A model generated the notes under the pieces. That model had not been told where the DNA came from. It did no database searches and saw nothing but the letters and a program-made list of their open reading frames with translations. Below, one piece after another: positions 46,137 to 57,611 of a stretch of DNA of 64,000 nucleotides. Numbering within the stretch: position 1 is the stretch's first letter; each line of letters starts with the position of its first letter. This DNA is from Turritopsis dohrnii (taxonomy: Eukaryota > Cnidaria > Hydrozoa > Anthoathecata > Oceaniidae): assembly GCA_027922465.2 (NCBI GenBank), contig BQMF02000044.1, positions 248,001 to 312,000 of the forward strand, written 5' to 3'. A program made the position numbers and the translations under genes.

Positions 46137-48609
46137 ATGAACATCACAACGTTTCTGACGATAGCCTGTTGTGTCGTGTTTGTGGCTGGACGTGAAGAAG
46201 AAGAAGAAAAAAGATCTTTCGGAAGAAGACTCATAAACAAATTCAAAAGGCGGGCTCAAGGTGTCTTTTGTGGTTTTCTTATCATGGCCTCATAGAAATG
46301 TTGATTTTTATGTTGATGTTGATATGCTCACATGAGAAACGAATCAGCCCGGTTTGTACCGAGAATTGTTCCGTGTGAACTCTTAAACACAATGAACCGT
46401 GCTAATCTTTCATCTAATGCGCATGTTTTCTTTTTAGCGCGCAAACAATGATAATCACGTGACACTTTTTCCAGCCCAGTTTTTCATGGTAATGCGTATT
46501 AGGTCGGTTCATCGGGCTAATTTTGACTTCCATGGAAAAAAAACTTCCTGAAAAGCTAAGCTGTAGAAATGTGAGCACGCCCTTTGGAAAGAGTTCGAAT
46601 TAAGGATGTTCGCGTTATAGAGGTTCGACTCATTCCTCGAATTTGAGCGATCAATCGCAGTTTTGAAATGGATTTTGAGACATGAACATTGATTTTCAGA
46701 GGAACCGATGATCTCAAAAAGTAACTTTACTTTGTTTCAATCTGATCGATAACTCTAATGCGATAAATGCCATATTGTGTTAAGAATAGAATACTGCAAC
46801 TAACCTTCTTGACATTCCATAACTTGCGAATTTTTACGTTTATTGTTCTTCGATGCAATTCGATTGGGTTTTGATTGTTTTTTTAAAAAACTGCACGCTC
46901 TTACATCTCACAATTCTACAGGGCGTTTCTAAAAAGTGACAACAAAAAATATTACTGCAGTTTTTGAAGTAAATATCCAATTTATTCTTATCAATTTTAT
47001 AGCAATGGAATACCTATCTTTTTGTCTTTCACACGATTTATTTTTTGTAGGAATTGGAAAAGAAGAAGAAGGGAAAATTGAAAAAATAAGATTGGAAAAT
47101 TGGCTGTTATATGAGAGGCAGGACGGGACGAAAAACGTGATCCCGCCTCCATTGAAGTTTTCATAAAAAGTCTATCTCGTGTTCATATGAAAAAAACAAC
47201 AATTCCTGGACAAAAAACGTCCCGTCCCGGTTAGGCGAGATCTCGCTTTCTTAAACTGTGATCCCGCTTAAAGCCGGACGTTTTTCATCATAAAACACAC
47301 TGTCCCGGGACGTTTTAAAATGTTAATACGTTATTATGTACCTTTTTACGCCGGCCGTAAATGGCGTTATTTTTTCGATGGTGGCGTTATAAGGGCCGGC
47401 GTTAAAAGGGCCAGCATAAAAAGGGCCGTTTTTTAAACATTTTAGGAAAAAGCGGCGTTATTTTTAAGTCTTTATTTTTACTCAATAAACGGTATTGATG
47501 CACTTTACCCACGCAAACAATGCCGTTGGAATAAAAATGGAAGACTTGGTGAAAAGCAACTAAATAAGATGAAAAAAACTTTCACCGTAGAAGAAGAACA
47601 GTCGGGCGAGCCGGATTTTTTCATTGAAGCCGAATCCGATGGCGAAGTTGCCGACGAGGGTGCTGAAAATGTTATTGTAATCGATTAGATACGTAAAAAT
47701 TAGAGAAAAATTGCTAATTTGAATTCTTTCCTTCCTGGACAACAACAACTGGCGTAAAAAGCGGCCCTAAATGGCGTTGGGCCAAATTTGGGGGTTGGCG
47801 TAATAAGGGCCGGCGTAAAAGGGGCCGGCGTTGGAAAAGGGCCGGCGTAATAAGGGCCAATAAGGTATTATTTACTGTCTCGTCCCGGCAAAGGATAAAG
47901 TCATCCCGTTTTTCGTCCCGTCCCGGCAAACATCTCGTCCCGCCTCTCATATAAACAGCCCCTAAGATGTTCAACAATACGATCAATTTGCAAAAACAAG
48001 AACAGTTACATGATATTTCTTGTAATGTTTCTAGTGGCCACTTTTTTGAAAGACCCTGTATAATGTTATGTTGAGTTTTAATTGAAGTTCTCTTAGCTTA
48101 TTCTCAATAATGAAATTGTGTTGCGTGTCACTAGTTCGTCCTTCAAACTTGTGCAATTTTTGCCGTCCAAAAAGAACACGCCCAAATTAATTCTTGATTG
48201 CACTCATCGTCATGAATATTACATGTACAATTAATTTCTAAGATCAGATGTGATTTTGAAGTGCTGTATCGACAGCTTGTTGTAAAATACTTAGCAGAGT
48301 TGACATATAATGATGCTAATTATTGACTATACCTTACTTTAGTTTCGCTGTTTTAAACAGTACTACCAATGTGTTAGAGGACCTCCAGCAACCCCAAGAC
48401 CATCGCGTAGCACTCAAACCTATAACCCGTCACGTCACACTGGAACCTATAAACCTTCGCGTGGCTCTGGAACCGCAGGACCGTCCCATGGCACTAGCAC
48501 CACAAGACCGTCCCGTGGCACTGGAACCCACAGATCTGGCAGAACTCGTGGCTCCAAAAGAGTTCAGTGTAAAATACTATACAATAACTGCCTGAATGAA
48601 AAGTCATAA
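46137..48609 (+). CDS. Peptide gene D: family member with altered exon 1 donor
   Basis: Exon 1 starts at 46137 and encodes MNITTFLTIACCVVFVAG, REEEEE, KR, and an unusually basic segment SFGRRLINKFKRRAQ. Where other copies have a GTGAGT donor, this copy reads GGTGTCT. Use of GT at 46261 would be out of phase with exon 2, and the in-phase GT two bases later is weak. Unspliced, the frame stops at 46293-46295 after GVFCGFLIMAS. Exon 2 (48343-48609, phase 0) is intact: CFKQYYQC, PRPSRSTQTYNPSRHTGT, further RPSRGTGT-like units, CKILYNNC and LNEKS, without the GKR end. The gene may be non-functional as a two-exon gene, use a weak donor, or make a short exon-1-only peptide. The intron contains two nested MITEs. 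Confidence 0.7.
46560..47104. other. Gene D intron, paralogous to gene B intron
   Basis: AGAGGTTCGACTCATTCCTC and ATTGATTTTCAGAGGAACCG match the gene B intron at 23460-23560, so the interior of the unit is shared. No other feature is seen. Confidence 0.5.
47105..47962. mobile_element. MITE with TGAGAGGCGGGACG-type ends, host of a nested MITE
   Basis: The left end GGCTGTTATATGAGAGGC and CGGGACGAAAAACG are matched by an inverted right end (GTCCCGCCTCTCATATAAAC, then AGCCCC). Internal GTCCCGTCCCGG words occur on both sides. The middle is occupied by a second element (47342-47866). Confidence 0.8.
47342..47866. mobile_element. Nested MITE with GGGCCGGCGTAA repeats
   Basis: The left end TACCTTTTTACGCCGGCC and the right end GGGCCAATAAGGTA are imperfect inverted copies, bordered by TA. 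GGGCCGGCGT words repeat on both flanks. It lies wholly inside the outer element 47105-47962, so it inserted later. Confidence 0.75.
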
Positions 48610-49739
48610 AGATTTAACCATGTAATTTGTTACACATAATATATAAATAAACATAACAACAACACTTAAGCTTCTCTTTATGTGTCATCACTTCATTCTC
48701 CCAGTTCTTTACATGGCCTGTTTGACCCAGACAAAACGTTAAAAAAAAAGATGCTGAACAAGACTATAGTTGAGATGTTTCAATAAACCACATTTGAAAG
48801 TCATACTTAAAACAATTCGCAAAAAGCCGTGCATCAACACTCTAACGAAGTAAAGAATCTAACTGTTCAGGGACGCCGCACGCTCCAGAGAGGTGGTGAG
48901 GTGGAAAATCGCGAGCAAGTACAGCAGCTGGGGGTCAGTTGTGGGATTCGAGGCGAAGCCCCGAAAATGTTTCAAAATCAGAGGCTTTGAATGGAACATT
49001 TCCTTATTTTTCGTTGATTGAGAAAAGTACGAATAAAAATAGGGATAGGAAACAAACGATTTGAGTTGGAGAAAATTTTCTTTTTCAAAAGAACTAGAAT
49101 GTTAAACAAAAATCCTATCTGGACAATACCTAGTACCTACCGTACCCAGTGCGGCTTTTTTATACTGTCTTTGCCTATTCAAGCTATTGTAAGTTTTAAG
49201 CCACCTGAACATCCAACTAACACTCACCAAAACCTGAAGAAGGGGCTGTATAATGCAATATCTAAAAAAACCGAAACCATGCTTTGTAAAAAAGACTTGT
49301 TATTTGTCCCCTTGTGTTACATGAGATGTGTAGACTGTTATTTCATCAGCATTAGCATTGCCTGTTGTTACTTATTCGTTCCTTCCCAAATCAAAGCTTC
49401 GTTGTTTTTTATGCTCTATTGTAAATTGCCTATCGTGAATAATGGAAACAGAGATTCTTTGCATATTCTGCATCACTGTCGGATGCTTGTTCGCATTCTT
49501 AATGTTATTTTTATTGAATAAATTGATTATCTTTAATTTTTCTTTTTCATACCGGATTACACTGGATTGCACAAACTTTACAACAAGAAAGATTAAATGT
49601 AAAATGATGCGTTCGCGATACCAACCAAGACGAAAAATCTAGTTCTTCCATAATTGTTGTTTTTTATTCTTACTTCCCTGACTGTTAAGAAGAAGTGCAA
49701 AGAAGACGTCTTTTATAAAGATTGACTTAAACTCCCCAT
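48610..49739. other. Gene D 3' flank and a region with a possible decayed exon 1
   Basis: 48620-48830 is the conserved 3' flank (CCCAGTTCTTTACATGGCCT, TTTGACCCAGACAAAACGTT). A 167-codon frame (49018-49521, +) contains SISIACCYLFVPS at about 49346, faintly like the IACCVVFVV signal of the peptide family. TTGCCTATTCAAGCTATTGT at about 49171 resembles the shared transcript start. If real, it is a heavily decayed exon 1; the long frame is otherwise unsupported. Confidence 0.35.
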
Positions 49740-50509
49740 TTCATTACATCATACAACATCATAAGCACTATAAATTTTGGCAACATTACCATGTGAACGC
49801 TATATTGGCTTCATGTAATAGTGGAAATTGATGTAAAAGGGATAAAAATAAATTTATTGTAAGAAGTTTAAAATTGTGATTGCAAGCTCAACCTTTCCTA
49901 TATGAAATCTGGAGACTTAAATACAGCTGAGAACTCGGCTTCGTTTTCATGTAATCACCACAATATAATAGCCAGTTCTTTACATGACCTGTTTGACCCG
50001 GACAAATGTTAAAAAGATATGTTGAACAGGATTATGATTGATATATGTTTTAATGATTCATATCTGAAAGTTATACTTAAAACAACTTGCTGAGGACACT
50101 GTATTATGTTAATTACAGTAGGCAAAACTTAAAAACATTTTCTAGTATAATAAAGACAATTGTGAATTCAATAGCAAATGATTATTCGAATATTGGCCAG
50201 AAATGACAGAATTTTTTCTTTAACAAAATACTGTATTTACAATAAGTGAAGAGATTGATCATGTCACTGATTACAAGCGGGTTGCGAGAAAACTTTATTT
50301 TGTCATTGGGCAAGTTGCGATGGAGAAAACGTTCATTATATCAGATTTCATTTATCTTACATTTTCAGAAAACTCTTTGGAGTTTTCAGTATATTGGTTT
50401 GCTTCTGTCCATATAATGTTTTTTAAATTCTCGGAAAGCTAACCCTTCTACCGTAAAGACTTGATTAAGTGCCCCCTTACAAAAGTCATAATCACATACT
50501 GTTGTTTTG
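49740..50509 (+). pseudogene. Gene-less peptide unit: promoter fused to 3' flank
   Basis: 49800-49965 matches the 5' flank of genes D-F (AATTGATGTAAAAGGGATAA, GATTGCAAGCTCAACCTTTC, CTCGGCTTCGTTTTCATG, AATATAA). At about 49968 it switches directly to the 3' flank (GCCAGTTCTTTACATGACCT, TTTGACCCGGACAAATGTT) that elsewhere follows exon 2, and continues to about 50480. Both exons and the intron are missing. The junction lies next to the TATA box, so the deletion removed the whole transcribed region. Confidence 0.8.
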
Positions 50510-50870
50510 TTAAACTGTTAAACTGTGATTCAAAGAAAATTCAGCTTACTCAACTTCACGATAGAGCTTATAAAATTATCGATTACACCCTACAAGATAA
50601 AACACCATCCTGTAACGCGTGATTCCTTTTACGAGCTTACATATTTGTACAAAAATCATTAACTGGAGATGTCTGTGAAAACTACGCGAACCTCGTGAAT
50701 CACACAAAGTCGACACGAAACAACACGATGTCACTTAAATTACCTAAAGTACGTCTTTAATTTGCAAAAGCGTCATTCTACTATGCTGGTGGATTTGTAA
50801 ACAACAAACTACCTGAAAATATCCGAAGTGAAACAAATTTTAATATTATATAGATCTCTTAGTTCAGGCT
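50510..50870 (+). mobile_element. 3' end fragment of a LINE
   Basis: Plus-strand frames read LTQLHDRAYKIID and, with shifts, SLTGDVCENYANLVNHTKS, TRNNTMSLKLPKVRL and FAKASFYYAGGFVNNKLPEN. This is the typical C-terminal end of CR1/Jockey-like reverse-transcriptase proteins. Stops and frameshifts are present. Confidence 0.7.
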
Positions 50871-51540
50871 CATTTTTATGCAATGTAAAGTGCCAAAATT
50901 GCTGCTATTTCATCCATTCCTCAATTCCTTTTATTTTTAATACCTATTTTCGAGCTATCATAGCCCATCCTTGTTCTTTCAATCACGTATGCCACACGTG
51001 TTTCATTTTCCTTTTTTTCTTACAAATTTTCACTTTCTCTTGGATTTTTTTTATTTAATTTCAACAGGATCCATATTGATAACAGAATTTTACTTGTGTA
51101 TATACTTGTATTATTCGAATTTAAAAGAAATGGCTTCTATTCAATATCTCAGAATTTTGGAAGTTCGGTAACTAAGGTCAGGTCTCTTATCTTTTCCATT
51201 ATACGTGCAAGAGCTTTTTTTATTATGTTGTTTACGAAATCACTGATAGTTCGATATCATTGATAATTCCTTTACTCAAAGTTCAAATATTTAAGTAAAA
51301 AAAAACAAATTACTTTTAATTATTAGTTCTCAAGGGTTTTTGCTGAGAGAAGATGTCTTAGATCAAGATTCACCTAAACAGTACATCATTATGACATCAT
51401 AATCATTATGAAATTATATTTTGCCAACATTGCGATATGGACGCTACATTGACTTCACGTAAGTAGAAATTGATTTAAAACGGATAAAAATAGATATAGT
51501 ATAAGGAGTTTAAAAATCATGATTGCAAGCTCAAACTTTG
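50871..51540. other. Spacer and unit boundary
   Basis: 51110-51210 repeats 38415-38510 (TTCGAATTTAAAAGAAA, TAAGGTCAGGTCTCTTATC), and 51240-51350 repeats 35025-35150. This marks the join between consecutive duplicated units. No gene is seen. Confidence 0.5.
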
Positions 51541-51770
51541 CTACATGAAGTCTGGATACATGAAATTCTTCCCAAGTATGGCCTTTCTCAAAACAACTGT
51601 ATAGATGCCAAACACTTGTAATATGATAGAAACTAACGTGTATTTTGCACTTAAAATATGTAAATAAAAGGCAGCTGAGAATTCGGCTTCGTTTTCGTGC
51701 AATCAGATTCAATGTTAAGTGTGGCCAGTCATTTTTTTTACTAGCATTGTCTTCTCAATCTATTGCAAGT
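51540..51770 (+). promoter_or_regulatory. Conserved 5' flank of peptide gene E, TATA box lost
   Basis: CGGCTTCGTTTTCGTGCAAT is intact, but where other copies have CAATATAAAATC this copy reads CAATGTTAAGTG. The start region CATTGTCTTCTCAA (51748) is kept. Expression from this copy may be weaker or use another start. Confidence 0.55.
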
Positions 51771-51800
51771 CACACACGAAGAGTTTTAGAAGTTGTCATA

Positions 51801-54725
51801 ATGAATATTATCACACTACTCACGATAGCCTGCTGTGTCGTGTTTGTGGTTGGACATGAAGAAGAAGAAGAAAAAAAATTTTCTGGACTTAAGAAGGTCA
51901 CGTTGGCGGTGAGTTTCACGAATAATTTGACCTACTCTTACATGTTTTTATGTATTTTGTAGAAGATCAATAAATGTCTTACTTCATAGACGCATCACGG
52001 TAGAAAAAACAAAATCTCTTGAAAAAACCTTGAGCCTTAATATTAATTATTAATTCAACACAATACTTGGTTTTTGTAACTCGGATAAAACTATTTTACA
52101 AACTTATACAATCAAATTTGTATACAGGTATACAAAAGAAGAAAAGAAAATTGTCAAACTTAAACTACTTTGGGGTAATCATATAAAGAAAATAACTATC
52201 AAGTCAACAAACAAATCTCTACTAACAAATATTACGTGTAGCATTTCAAATTAGGAACGAAAAGAGTTATTTTCAACAACAAAAATGAACTTAGAATGAC
52301 AATTCATAAAATTAGTATTTAGAATAAATATCTCTGATTCAAAAAAATATGATCACACACATTATTTATTATGTGACTTTCATATAAATCCCAAATGAAA
52401 AAAACAACACAGTGTGTAATGAAAATATACATAATCAAATTGCTAAATAGCTGAAAGTAGAAGTTTTTTTTCTGACTTGATTTAATCTACAGACTGTTTT
52501 ATTAAAATGTGTGTTGATTTACGTTTGTTGTTTGTAAGGAAAAGTGACAGAATATATATTAATTTTTCCGAAATAAAATATCATATACAGTATCAAAGCA
52601 GATAAGAAAAATAAGTTTTAGCACATTTAAGTGTGTATGTGTATGTGTTTATCTGTTTTATTTCCATATGGTTTCCAATAAATCTTGTTTGGAGACATTT
52701 TGCTCGGTATTTTGTCCAATTTTCAAAGATTTTTACAAGGACCACTTACAGTTTTTTGTCCATAACTTTTTTTCTACTCAACCAAATTAGAAGAATAATA
52801 CACCAAAATAAATTTAACAGATTCCTGTAATCAGAAATAAAAAAACTCTCCTTCATAATTACACGTTGTTCTCTTTAATAAGCAACATGTTTATAAGCAA
52901 CACTTATAAATTTTCTCAAAAGTTAACCAACAGTACTACAAGGATCTTACATAAATTAGCAACATGAAATTTTGAGATGATGCAGCACTAGCATAGCTAC
53001 AGCACATTTCTTAAAATTGCCACACTAGATTGCAGTACTATGACTTTGTACTTAAGTACTTAAGCTTACACAAAGGTATTCAAGACTGGAAATACATAAT
53101 TTTTTCAATTAATTCTTAGCAACAAATTAAGCAACATTACTACTACTGACCTTGGTTGCTTATAAAAAAACGTGTATTCAATCTAAAGATATTTGTTGTG
53201 TAACACCGGTACTATTTTTGACTTAACCGATACATGATCATGGAATTCATCCATAGTAAACTATGTTTCTGTTGTTTGATTAAACGAATATCCAGAAACC
53301 GCACTTAACCAGATATTCCTTCAGTTTATTACTTGTCTCAATCTTGTGTATTCATGGAGGTATAAAAAAGAAGGAGAACGAACTCAAAATCTGCTATTGT
53401 ACTATCCGTGATGCGCTGCATTGTTTAAGTCCTCAGTGTGTAATAACATATAATTGCTATCATCTTGCATAATTTTTATAATTTTGGCGTTCTTGCGTGA
53501 AAATTTCGTTCATATCAATTCTCCAATGTGATTAAAGATCGTTAGGGTAAAGTTCTTAGCATGCATAATCTGTAGGAATTGGGAGAATTATGCAAAAACG
53601 TCACAAATATGCAACGAAAACATTGCAACTTTAGGTCTATATATCTCGTGATCCCCTCAAGCAGTTTCGCCGAGCTTCAGTTTTTGAAGAGAGAATAATC
53701 CTAAGTTTTTGCACGTACCGCGGCACTATCGAGGCGCATTTAAGTCAGAAGATATGTAGATTGGAACTTATACATGAATTACGCGATATCTTCAACTCTG
53801 TATAAAAACATAGATTTTCATTTGTTTCTCAAGGAAGCTTTAGGTATAATAATCTGCTTGTCACTATGCAGCAAGTTGATCCGTTGTTATAATGGATGAT
53901 ATTTGGTTTTTAAATTGTCGTTAATTTTTAAAAAAGTATTCGTTTCACCGACAACCAGCCGAAAGCGCATCACGGATGACATCAAAGTGATACCGCAATG
54001 AATAGAATAGTCATTATCTGAATAATAGAAAAATAAGAGTTCGTTCTCCTTCTGTTTTATACCTCCATGGTGTATTAAAATACATCATACATAATTGGTT
54101 TTCTGAACTTCTTTTTGCATATACGGCATTACATTTTAACTTGCAGTGTTTGTTATGTACTCTTTGAATTAACATAACCTTGCTTTTAATAATGAACTTT
54201 CAACTTGAAATCAAAGAATTCAGTTACCTCCATGAGTTATCATATTGTGAACAAAATTGTTTTTCATACACCACCGCTGCATCTTATTGAACACTTGTAT
54301 CGATTTCGCTGCACATCTTTTAATATTAATAATACCAACATTAGCAGTTTCTGAGATAAGAAACTTTGCAATGATTGTAAACTGTTGTACTGCAGCGTAT
54401 TGTAAAATAGTTGACAAAGTTGACATATATGATGATGTTTATTGACTATGCTTTACTTTAGGCAACGTGTTTTAAGCAGTATTACCGATGCATAAGAGGA
54501 CCTCCAGCAACTCCCAGACCATCACGTGGCACTCAAACCTATAACCCGTCAAATCACACTGGAGCCTATGAACCCTCGGGCTCTGGAACCACAAGACCGT
54601 CCCATGTTACCGGATCCCGCAGACCGTATGGTGGTACTGGAACCCGCAGAACTGGCGGAACTGCTGGCTCAATATTACGTCTTTGTGAAATTCGATTGAA
54701 TTACTGCTTGGGTAAAAGGCCCTAA
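51801..54725 (+). CDS. Peptide gene E: secreted C-x6-C peptide with GKR end
   Basis: Exons 51801-51908 and 54462-54725 join in phase 0 (123 residues). MNIITLLTIACCVVFVVG is a signal peptide, followed by HEEEEE and KK instead of KR, then FSGLKKVTLA. Exon 2 has CFKQYYRC, PRPSRGTQTYNPS, a longer linker with RRPYGGTGTRR (recalling the RRPYGS repeats of gene A), then CEIRLNYC and LGKRP. The GKR end suggests C-terminal amidation. The KK site is a poorer convertase site, so processing may differ. The intron contains a 717-bp inverted-repeat insertion. Confidence 0.85.
53353..54069. mobile_element. 717-bp inverted-repeat element in gene E intron, 7-bp target duplication
   Basis: The left end CATGGAGGTATAAAA, then GAAGGAGAACGAACTC, is inverted at the right (GAGTTCGTTCTCCTTC, TTTTATACCTCCATG). 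Both sides are flanked by GTGTATT (53346-53352 and 54070-54076). The paralogous block near 42430-42460 runs through this site without the element. GATGCGCTGCATTG and GCGCATCACGGATGAC add inner inverted words. No ORF is present. Confidence 0.9.
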
Positions 54726-55171
54726 AGTTTTCCATCCATCTTGTTGTAAATATATAAACAAACGTAACAACCATACTAAAAAATTTCTTCGCGTGTCATC
54801 ATTTCGTTCTACATGGTCTGTTTGACTCGGACAAATGTTAAAAAGATATGTTCAACAGGATTATAATTGATGCATGTTTTAATGATTCATATTTGAAAGT
54901 TATACTTAAAGCAATTGCTAAAGACCCTTTTTTATGCAAATTATTGTAGGCAAAACTTGAATTTTCTTGTATAATAAAGACAATTATGAATTTCATTGCA
55001 AATGATTATTCGAGCTTTGACCAGAAATGACAGAATTTTTTCTTTAATAAAATACTGTATTTATAATAAGTGAAGAGATTGATCGTGTCACTGATTACGA
55101 GTGGGTTACAAGAAAACTTTATTTTGTCATTGGACAAGTTGCGATTGAGAAAACGATCATTATATCAGATT
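54726..55171 (+). other. 3' flank of gene E
   Basis: It contains the shared TATATAAACAAACGTAACAAC, TTTGACTCGGACAAATGTT and CATTGGACAAGTTGCGATTG. Unit homology (to 50220-50350) stops at about 55172 (after ATATCAGATTTCG), where the inverted-repeat block begins. Confidence 0.65.
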
Positions 55172-56610
55172 TCGTTTTTTTCTTCTTTTTTTTCTTACTG
55201 TCCAAATCTAGCAATTTTTTTATCTCGAAATTCATTGGTTCATACAACCGCCGTCTCAATGTTCATTGGTGCATAAAGCGCCACTATTATGAAAGGGTGC
55301 TAACTAACTTCAATAGCGCTAGTTTATTGGTTTGAATTTCCGACATGTGATCATCCCGGTATTTTTCGACTCAACATTTGCACGCCGTTTGTATAATGGT
55401 AGACTATCAGCGTGACCGAAGAAAGCTTAGATTTCCAAAAGTTCATTGATCAATGTGGAATAGATTTCAAAGATTCACACTTCCAAAACCGAAAGTAAAT
55501 GATAGAAATTTATAATTATCTCTCAATGATTCTACTGTGTTCCTTCTTTTTTAAAAATAAGTTCTCGATGTATTATCAAAAAGAGTTTGTGAAGAAAGGA
55601 CGAATTCTTTTGTGTTTTGGAAAATGTCTGGGGTTCTTTAAGCCTTTCTTAATACAAAAGATCGTGTGTTTCATGTGTGGGCTGTAATTCTTTTTAAGCT
55701 CTGGATACGCACAGCTCAGCTCAGTTTCTTCTTCAGCTCCAACAGCCAAGGATGTCTGTCTACTCTCTGTGCCTGCATCATATCATTTGATGTTTGATGT
55801 ATGTTTCTCTAAACTATTTTAGCATATTTACTTGTATAATTTTTGGCTGTATGATCAATGTCCGTAATTAGGAATGAGGACTTCCATTTACGATAACAAA
55901 TAGGAAACTTATCTTGACTGTCTGTAAGTTTTTTCTGCTTTCAGTTATGTTTGCTAATTTTAGTAAGTTTGGATCACATTTTTTCATTATCCAAATCTAT
56001 GTTTACCATTGGGAAGTCTTTTCGTAATTAGGAAGATTGACCGTATATATTGAAAGACCTATGTAATCACTGTGATATCTGTAAGCATCTACATTAAATC
56101 TACATAAACAATTAATAATAATAATAATAATGGTATATTTCAATCTCCAAAATTTACATTTGGCTCTTCAGCTGAAAACATTATATTGTGTATAGTGCAA
56201 AGTCTAGAAAAATATTTATATTTATAAAAATATTATGTATACTAGTGAGATGCTCTGACCGGCTACGCTAGCAAAGTAGAATTGGTAAGTAGAGTGTTAG
56301 TAATTAGATATCTAGAAGATTGACTCAGAATTGGGACGATAACTAGTCCCTGCGACTAGAAGTAATAAAAAAAAAGGAAAACAACTGCAAACAACTGCAA
56401 TAGTCATATGAGGATAGATACTAAATGCGAGTACGCAGGGGTCTGTACCAGTGCCTATGAACATATACTATATAATAGAAGTTTCAAGTAACATATTTGG
56501 TTTAAAATTTTTAATGAAACTAAAAAACATTGAAAAAAATATTGCTTACTGACGTAGTAGTATGGCTTTTGCTAGAGAAGAGATTGTGATGTTCTATTGA
56601 TGTAAGATTT

Positions 56611-57611
56611 AAAGTTTATTCCAAAAGCTTGTGGACACTTTACTTTTTTAAACTTTTCTCAGCACCGATTTATGCTATATGCAAAAGTTATACACCGTTG
56701 GAAAGCTGAGAAAATGTGGGATATTCTACGCGAAAAAGTTTTTCAAAATTTTCATAAATTGAAGAAGAGAATCGAAGAAGAAGAAAAGGTCGTTTTTTTC
56801 TAAGGGTGGTACAAGCTTGATTTTTACATAGTTGGAAAGAGGAATCCTTGGCGATTACGATTATGTAATTTTTTTTTCAAAAAATTATTTATTTCGAAAG
56901 ATACAGGAGGGGAAAGTGACCCATGTAAACAAACCAAAAAAAATGACTTTTTTGAAAAAAACCGGGGGTATGAAAACAGACTTTTTTTTCTGTTTACATT
57001 CAAAACGATTTGTAACTGTTATTAATTAATTTGTAACAATTTTTAATTTCCTCTGGGATTTAACGAAGATCTGTTACACTTCTTTTGAAATGCAATGTAA
57101 AATTTATAATGCTTTGTACAATGTGAATTCTTTTCAATATAATTGCTTTATTGAAATTAAAAAAAAAGATTCATGCTAATGTTTTACGACGCAACATATA
57201 AAGAAGATGATTAAATACTAAATGACACTTTCTACTATATGACTGTTTTCATACCCCCGGTTTTTTTCAAAAAAGTCATTTTTTTTGGTTTGTTTACATG
57301 GGTCACTTTCCCCTCCTGTATCTTTTGAAATAAATAATTTTTTGAAAAAAAAATTACATAATCGTAATCGCCAAGGATTCCTCTTTCCAACTATGTAAAA
57401 ATCAAGCTTGTACCACCCTTAGAAAAAAACGACCTTTTTTTCTTCTTCGATTTTCTTCTTCAATTTATGAAAATTTTGAAAAACTTTTTCGCGTAGAATA
57501 TCCCACATTTTCTCAGCTTTCCAACGGTGTATAACTTTTGAATATAGCATAAATCGGTGCTGAGAAAAGTTTAAAAAAGTAAAGTGTCCACAAGCTTTTG
57601 GAATAAACTTT
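56611..57611. repeat. Near-perfect 370-bp inverted repeat with 260-bp spacer
   Basis: The left arm begins AAAGTTTATTCCAAAAGCTT and the right arm ends with its complement. Intermediate words (GGTGGTACAAGCTTGATTTT, CTTGGCGATTACGATTATG, CCGGGGGTATGAAAACAG) all recur inverted in the same order with very few differences. The high identity implies a young insertion or gene conversion between the arms. The frame 56832-57029 (+) lies in the left arm and is not a gene. Confidence 0.9.

Noticed and set aside
49018..49521. 167-codon plus-strand ORF as a real gene
   Set aside because: Composition is AT-driven with no domain. Only a faint signal-peptide-like patch links it to the peptide family.
49018..49572. 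Overlapping minus-strand ORF 49572-49372
   Set aside because: No features; shadow of an AT-rich segment.
56832..57029. ORF in the left arm of the large inverted repeat
   Set aside because: It depends on A/T runs and is broken by small differences in the right arm copy.
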